Assembly: GCA_963377175.1 (NCBI GenBank)
Contig: CAUJNA010000513.1
Coordinates: forward strand, 1-64,000
Direction of reading: 5' to 3'
DNA: 64,000 nucleotides
From: Effrenium voratum
Taxonomy: Eukaryota > Sar > Dinophyceae > Suessiales > Symbiodiniaceae
The translations under genes were made by a program, and so were the position numbers. Positions 59,638 to 64,000 of this stretch are shown here, piece after piece. Position 1 is the first letter of the stretch, and every line of letters starts with the position of its first letter. The notes under the pieces were generated by a model. That model was given only the letters and a program-made list of their open reading frames with translations. It was not told where the DNA came from and did no database searches.

Positions 59638-59832
59638 GCGGAGCGATGGATGTCACTGGTGGCCAGACATGCAGACCCCACGCTCTGCGCGACCCTGAAC
59701 CAGTGCCATGGCAGAGGTGCGTGTGTATGTCTTTTTGAAAAGGTGTTCTTTGTCGGACCTTGTTTTAAAAGGGAAGCCAAACGCAAAGACTGCCATTTTG
59801 CTCCCTCACTCGACAGGTTTGGGCTGTTAGTT
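59638..59832 (+). CDS. Exon plus short last exon around a family A element
   Basis: 59638-59716: acceptor TGCCTTGCCGCAG, AERWMSLVARHADPTLCATL, NQCHGR, ending in phase 1 at G|GTGCGTG. The element 59717-59818 ends CCCTCACTCGACAG. The second exon gives Gly-Leu-Gly-Cys-stop (phase 2). The first exon is good; the terminal exon is only a few codons. Confidence 0.45.
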
Positions 59833-59844
59833 TTTGAGTGACAT

Positions 59845-60238
59845 CCGACGAATTCATCCAAGCGGTGCTGTGTGACAGTTGTGAGCAACGGGAAGTGTGA
59901 GCCGCAGTCCGAAGCTCCTGGCTCCGGGCCGGACTGGGACAGCTACCAAAGCCTGAGGACAGATTTTTGCCAATTCTGTGGCTTGCAGTAAGGGCCACTC
60001 GGCCGTTTCACGTTCACCAAAGCCTTATAGCCAACTAGGATTCACACGCTTTTTTTGGCTCAGGCCACACCGACTGGCAACAGGGTTCCAAATCATTGGA
60101 TCCTTTGAGGGGACCGGAAGCGCGTGCTTGGAAATCGGCTGCCAGCACAAAGGTGCCAGTTTGCCCACAGAGACCGATTGTGCATCATGCCACGCATCAC
60201 AGGCTGTCTGCCCGTTCTTTGCTTCAACTGTTGCTTGA
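59845..60238 (+). CDS. Cys-rich gene end, two exons
   Basis: Exon (about 59845)-59987: SSKRCCVTVVSNGKCEPQSE, APGSGPDWDSYQSLRTDFCQ, FCGL, donor GTAAGG in phase 2. Exon 60064-60238: acceptor ACACGCTTTTTTTGGCTCAG, PHRLATGFQIIGSFEGTGSA, CLEIGCQHKGASLPTETDCA, SCHASQAVCPFFASTVA, TGA. The 76-nt intron is GT-AG and phases agree. Cysteines are paired (CQFC, C..GC, CASC) as in zinc-binding or disulphide-rich domains. Family unknown. The 5' border of the first exon is not fixed. Confidence 0.6.
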
Positions 60239-60593
60239 GTATGCTCCGTTTTGATCAACAAAGAGTTTGTTGAAGCACTGACCCAGCTATCATGTGGCAT
60301 CCTCTAAGTCTCGTTTTGTTTCGGGGGGCTCAGCCAAAAGCCGATGGGGATCCAAATGCTGTTCTACCATTCAGATTCACCAAGGAGTGCGAAATGACGT
60401 CATCCCAAAATAATCGCCAACCAACCAGCCAGAAATGTTTTCTGGTGTCCAGCAACCTAGAAATGGGCCCGTTCATGGCTTTTCCAATTTCTGGCAACCA
60501 AAAAGTCACGGTCCCAACAAAACGGACATGCTAACCCACAAAACCATATGGCCATGGTAAAATGGGGTCCCAAAACGGTTTTGACAACCACAG

Positions 60594-61344
60594 CCATATG
60601 GCACCACTGGACAGCTGGATTGGCCGGGTGGCATGATGTTGCCCGTCTCATCCTCCCCGAAGTCCAGGCGAAAACCCGCTGCTTCCAGCTTTTTGGTTTT
60701 GACCCACAGCCATATGGTCCCCCCACTGCCCTATGCCCTCGCGAGGCGCTGGCGCGTTTCGGCGCTGTTGGACTGCCGGCGCCTCAAGCTGCGGAGCGGC
60801 TGCCCCTTGCAAGTGCTGCTGGGCGCTGTGGCGAAGAGGTGCTCCCAGCCGGGGCCGGGGGGCAGGGGGGGTGGGGGTTGGGCTGCCGGGATGGTGGGGG
60901 GGAGTTGGGGAGTGTGGGCCTTGTTTTGAGGTGGTGGGTGGTGCGCGTTGTCTTTTTTTTTGGGTGGCTTAGGGAGACCAAAAGGAAAGCCGACATCCAG
61001 TTTGGGGGGTCCAAGTCATAAAAACACAGGCACGTTTTCGCGGTGATTTCCTTTGCGGCTGATGTTTTTTAGTTGGACATCCTTCCCCCCCCCCCAACCT
61101 CCCCAAACCTCCCCCCCAGTTCCCCCCCCGCCCCAACCCCGCCAAACCCCAAGCCCCCCAAGCCCAACCAAACCCACCCCCCCCCCCCCCCCAAACGCCC
61201 CACCAGGCCGGGCCTCCAGTCTTTGGACGCCTCCCGGTGCCGCGGCCTCCACGAGGACCGCGCGCTCGCGCAGCTCTCGGAGGTGCTCCGCTGCCGAGGC
61301 GGGCGCCAAAGCGGGGGTTGCAAGCCGAAACACGGCGCGATTGG
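60594..61344 (+). CDS. Two exons after a family B 3' end
   Basis: Exon 60594-60838 begins right after TTTTGACAACCACAG: IWHHWTAGLAGWHDVARLIL, PEVQAKTRCFQLFGFDPQPY, PREALARFGAVGLPAPQAAE, RLPLASAAGRCGEE, donor GAG|GTGCTC. Exon 61220-61344: SLDASRCRGLHEDRALAQLS, EVLRCRGGRQSGGCKPKHGA. It ends at GG|GTCGTT, the start of a family A remnant. Phase 0 at the junction. Inside the first exon a second B-type 3' end occurs (TTTTGACCCACAG, 60696-60708), which could be an alternative acceptor. The 381-nt intron is G-rich then C-rich. Not recognised. Confidence 0.5.
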
Positions 61345-61615
61345 GTCGTTTGGGGTTCCCAAGGGAAAACCCTAAAAAAAAAAAGACGCCCACTCTCATG
61401 AGTGGATTAGTCACTAATTTTGTCCAGGCTTGTTATCGTCTTGACCCAACAAATAAAGTCCGCACGTACTGGGGCAGTGAGCAAGTGAATTGCCATCCAG
61501 CATGTGATTTTAGGGTCTCTTACACCAACAAGATGCCCATTTTTGTTGTTTTTTTTGTTTGTCTTGTCATCCTCTTTCAAAAGTCTATTTGGGTGTCGCT
61601 TTTCGTGCTGGTTCT

Positions 61616-61705
61616 CAGCAGGGATGAGGGAATGACCCCTATAAACCATCCTCTCTGGTGTCCCTTAAGGGAATCCTAAGTTCCTTGGGTCTTTCCCTGA
61701 GCACG
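61616..61705 (+). mobile_element. Family F palindromic element, copy 2
   Basis: AGGGATGAGGGAATGACCCC, TCCCTTAAGGGAATCCTAAG, TTGGGTCTTTCCCT. Matches 7088-7190. Confidence 0.6.
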
Positions 61706-62064
61706 GGGCCGAAAATGGTATGCACCGCTCAGCCCATCAAAGCAAAATCTAGAGACCCCTGAGAGGGATCGCTGCATTTTCCCCTCAGACAGATGCACAT
61801 TTTTCCCGGTGGCGTTTCTGTGGGAAAACCCGCCACCTTTGGGAGGTTCCAAAAAGAGAACTCCCTCACCCCTCAACCCATCAATCCCTCCACCACTCTG
61901 GTGTTTTGGGGGGCAGAGTGGTCATGTGTTGTCATATTCAAGCATGGCACTCGACGATCCAGTCCAATGTCCATCGTGTTGTGTCCCTTTGTTGGTTCCT
62001 TTCCTTTCTAGTGGGATACCCAGCTTACCCTTTCCCTTGTGCTGTTCCCCTCTTGATTGAAAAG

Positions 62065-62380
62065 AGTGCTCTGAGGATACGGGTGGGCTCAAAGGCGACC
62101 TCCGCGGAAATCAACCGAACCGCTTGGTCCGCAGGTGCCCTCGTAGCACTGCCAGAGAAAGCCGGTCGCCAAGCTGAGGAAACCCGAGCCAGCAAGCGGC
62201 TGGCCAGCTTCCCCAAGGCACCCAAGCCTGCTATTTTGCCAAGGACTGCTATTGGGTTGGAACTTTAGACTTTGACTTTTTGGGAAATAAAGGTGTTTTC
62301 CACTAAACCCCCCCCCCAAAAAAAAAAGGGTAACTTTTTGCAGGGGGGTCAACAGCAACCAAGTATATGCTTCACCCTGA
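62065..62380 (+). CDS. Two-exon gene end split by a family K intron
   Basis: Exon 62065-62255 encodes SALRIRVGSKATSAEINRTA, WSAGALVALPEKAGRQAEET, RASKRLASFPKAPKPAILPR, TAIG and ends in phase 2 at ATTGG|GTTGGA. Exon 62356-62380 supplies C and gives NQVYASP, TGA. Phases agree. Basic, Ala/Lys/Arg-rich, perhaps a nuclear or ribosome-associated tail. Family unknown. Confidence 0.55.
62256..62355 (+). mobile_element. Family K element as a 100-nt intron
   Basis: GTTGGAACTTTAGACTTTG, GGAAATAAAGGTGTTTTCC, then GCAGGGGGGTCAACAG. Same sequence as copy 1 at 44729-44818, where a coding exon also abuts the left end. Confidence 0.7.
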
Positions 62381-62568
62381 TCAACTCCTGAGCCAGTCAT
62401 CAATTTGCAATTGGTGGGCCACCTAGCAACCTCTTGGGCGTGTGCTCTTGACCGTGCAGTTAAGGATTTTCCATTTCAACATCGCATCTATAGCTAAAAG
62501 CACTGTGTCCGGCCAGTCCGGTCATTTTTTAGGTTTCCTTGTCGCAACACTCCCTCCCACTAATCAAC

Positions 62569-62755
62569 ATGGCATCTGACAGGGGGGTCCCTCAAGTGAT
62601 CTTCCAAGTGCCCTCCGACAAGTGCCATATTTGGGAAAGGGATCGTACCCCCTACATTCTGTCAGGCGGGAAGAAACGGCCCTGGCTGCGGCCAGAAGAG
62701 GCGACTCTGCGGCACCTGCGGCTGGCGGACGCGGAAGGCAAGGCGGCAAGGGGAT
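62569..62755 (+). CDS. Exon before a TG-rich tract
   Basis: Frame MASDRGVPQVIFQVPSDKCH, IWERDRTPYILSGGKKRPWL, RPEEATLRHLRLADAEGKAA, R. The 3' half (from the AG in ATTCTGTCAG) is strongly GC3-biased. The 5' half overlaps a repeat related to 49352-49400, so the ATG may be incidental. The donor is in GGGAT|GTGTGT. Confidence 0.4.
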
Positions 62756-62756
62756 G

Positions 62757-62935
62757 TGTGTGTGTGTGTGTTTTGTGTTTGTGTTTGTGCTTGTGCTTGT
62801 GCTTGTGCGTGTGTTTGTGTTTGTGTTTTGTGATTGTGTTTCTGGTTGTGTGTGTGTGTGTGATTGTGCTCGTGCTCCTGCTCGTGCTCGTGCTCGTGCT
62901 CGTGTTTGTGTTTGTGTGTGTGTGTTTTTTGGCTG
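62757..62935. repeat. TG/TTTG-rich simple repeat
   Basis: Alternating GTGTTT, GTGCTT and CTCGTG units. It creates long Cys/Val frames on one strand and His/Thr frames on the other. Confidence 0.9.
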
Positions 62936-63187
62936 ATATGTGTGCGTGTTGGTTGGTTTACAGGCAAACCCAAAATAGATATCCCTTTTTTGGTGGGTAC
63001 CCCCATTTTCACCCAACTTCATTGGTTGAACCCTCTGGTGGCGGCCAGGAAACAATGGGACTCGGATTTCTTGTTTAAGACCGATTAGTTTTTTGTTTTT
63101 CCCCCTTGGTTCAAGAAGGGAATCGATTTCACCGGGCAATTTCTTGGACAATGTGTGTTCTCACTTCTTCCCGTCGAAAACGGACCC

Positions 63188-63301
63188 ATGGCCCAATCGA
63201 CGCCAGGCCTAACGGGCGCCAGCTGCAAGGTGCTCAGTCGCCTGGGGCTGCGGCTTTGGGTCTTCCCGGCCCCGCCGGCCAGGCGAAGCTCCGGAGGTTG
63301 A
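63188..63301 (+). CDS. Short ORF/exon (37 aa)
   Basis: MAQSTPGLTGASCKVLSRLG, LRLWVFPAPPARRSSGG, TGA. GC-rich, basic and hydrophobic, possibly a targeting segment. No splice partner identified. Confidence 0.35.
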   Translation: MAQSTPGLTGASCKVLSRLGLRLWVFPAPPARRSSGG

Positions 63302-63329
63302 CCATGGGATTCTGGTTGGGAATGTCCAC

Positions 63330-63417
63330 ACCTAGGTCCTCCAGTAGTGCCCCTCTCTCCCCTTTTTTGGGGGAGGCTTCCCCTACTAATATAGACAACA
63401 GAAAAAAGGGTACTGAG
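63330..63417. mobile_element. Family G MITE, copy 3
   Basis: CTAGGTCCTCCAGTAGTGCC at the left and AAAAAGGGTACTGAGGACGC at the right, core CTTCCCCTACTAATATAGAC. Confidence 0.65.
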
Positions 63418-63469
63418 GACGCAGTCACCATATTCAACCATATGGCTCTGAATTTCATTTAGAGACTTA

Positions 63470-64000
63470 TCCTCACCTCATGGCCCTTTGACGCCTTTGG
63501 TGCTGCCACGGCAATCCACTGCCACTGGTTGTGGATCTGCCAGATGGAACCATGACCATAAGTTGACCATGATGCACCAGGGAAATACGCTTGAAGTAAA
63601 ACACAACTGGATGATGTGAACCAGTGAAGACGGCCGCATATGGTGTGGGTTGCGACCATGGCACGGCACCTCGTGTGCGCCACAAAGACATGCTTAAGGG
63701 AAGCAACGATGACGAAACCGTAATTGACCCACAAAGGGAGTGTCCCATGATGTCTCTTTAATTCACCGGGCTGCACGTCTTCCGGAGCGAACATGTCTTC
63801 ATGGGATTACCAGGGGTGGTCATGGAATCAGTGGCTGGAATCAGAACAAGTGTTCCCTGTGAAGGGAACCACGGCCCAAGCATAGTCAAGTACAGCATAG
63901 TATGAATTATTGTAGTCTAGCATAGATCAGCATAGAATGATTCTAGTCTATATACTAGAGTACAGCACAGCATATTTTGATTTAGTATAGTATGGTATGA
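63470..64000. other. No supported exon; low-complexity end
   Basis: From about 63890 the sequence is dominated by AGCATAG/AGTCTAG variants. Minus-strand frames at 63473-63794 overlap one another and lack splice context. Confidence 0.4.

Noticed and set aside
62564..63012. Thr/His/Gln-rich minus-strand ORFs of 116-195 codons
   Set aside because: Translation of the TG/TTTG simple repeat, apart from the short exon on the plus strand.

Overview
This window looks like nuclear DNA of an intron-rich eukaryote, most likely a dinoflagellate. There are no operons, ribosome-binding sites or long bacterial-type genes. Coding sequence comes as short exons (about 40-310 bases) lying in long non-coding DNA. 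Most acceptors are AG after a pyrimidine tract, donors are mostly GT with at least one GC, degenerate TTTAGGG-type repeats occur, and a 100-base N gap at 39774-39873 marks a draft scaffold. Species cannot be fixed from the sequence. No convincing dinoflagellate spliced-leader sequence was found. Almost no exon gives a recognisable protein family. The exceptions are one tetratricopeptide-type exon and several Cys-rich (zinc-finger-like) tails, so most calls describe structure and not function.

The dominant feature is a set of dispersed, short (about 60-130 bp), imperfectly palindromic elements with terminal inverted repeats (families A-P below). In many cases the element coincides exactly with a predicted intron: the left repeat carries the GT donor, an AG at or just beyond the right repeat is the acceptor, and the reading phases of the flanking exons agree. 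Examples are 5310-5433, 15169-15226, 21729-21834, 31532-31636, 35758-35863, 42709-42830, 19678-19777 and 62256-62355. Family C has two copies, each with a perfect 8-bp target-site duplication. This is the signature of introners, transposable elements that create introns. Several apparently distinct families share one 64-kb window.

Layout: 1-11 kb, scattered exons including a Cys-rich gene end (5.2-5.5 kb), a TPR exon (6.9 kb) and a multi-exon gene end (7.6-8.15 kb). 11.5-13.7 kb, truncated tRNA-like pieces and four adjoining tandem arrays. 13.8-15.6 kb, the best gene model: six phase-consistent exons ending at 15638. 16-36 kb, many terminal exons, an 868-bp inverted-repeat element with a minus-strand Cys-motif ORF (27.2-28.0 kb), and a C-terminal exon (30960) whose paralogue is at 44071. 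37-41 kb, degenerate telomere-like repeats and a large two-type minisatellite around the gap. 42-46 kb, gene ends with introner introns. 46.5-51.4 kb, minisatellites, telomere-like repeats and G-rich and CCTGCCAAC arrays. 51.4-63.4 kb, more exons, a 373-codon frame broken by a single stop, and further introner copies. Most supported exons are on the plus strand, as expected for unidirectional dinoflagellate gene arrays.

Exon calls rest on reading frame, splice signals, phase agreement and third-position GC. No transcript evidence was available, and several exons have a competing open frame; this is stated where it matters.
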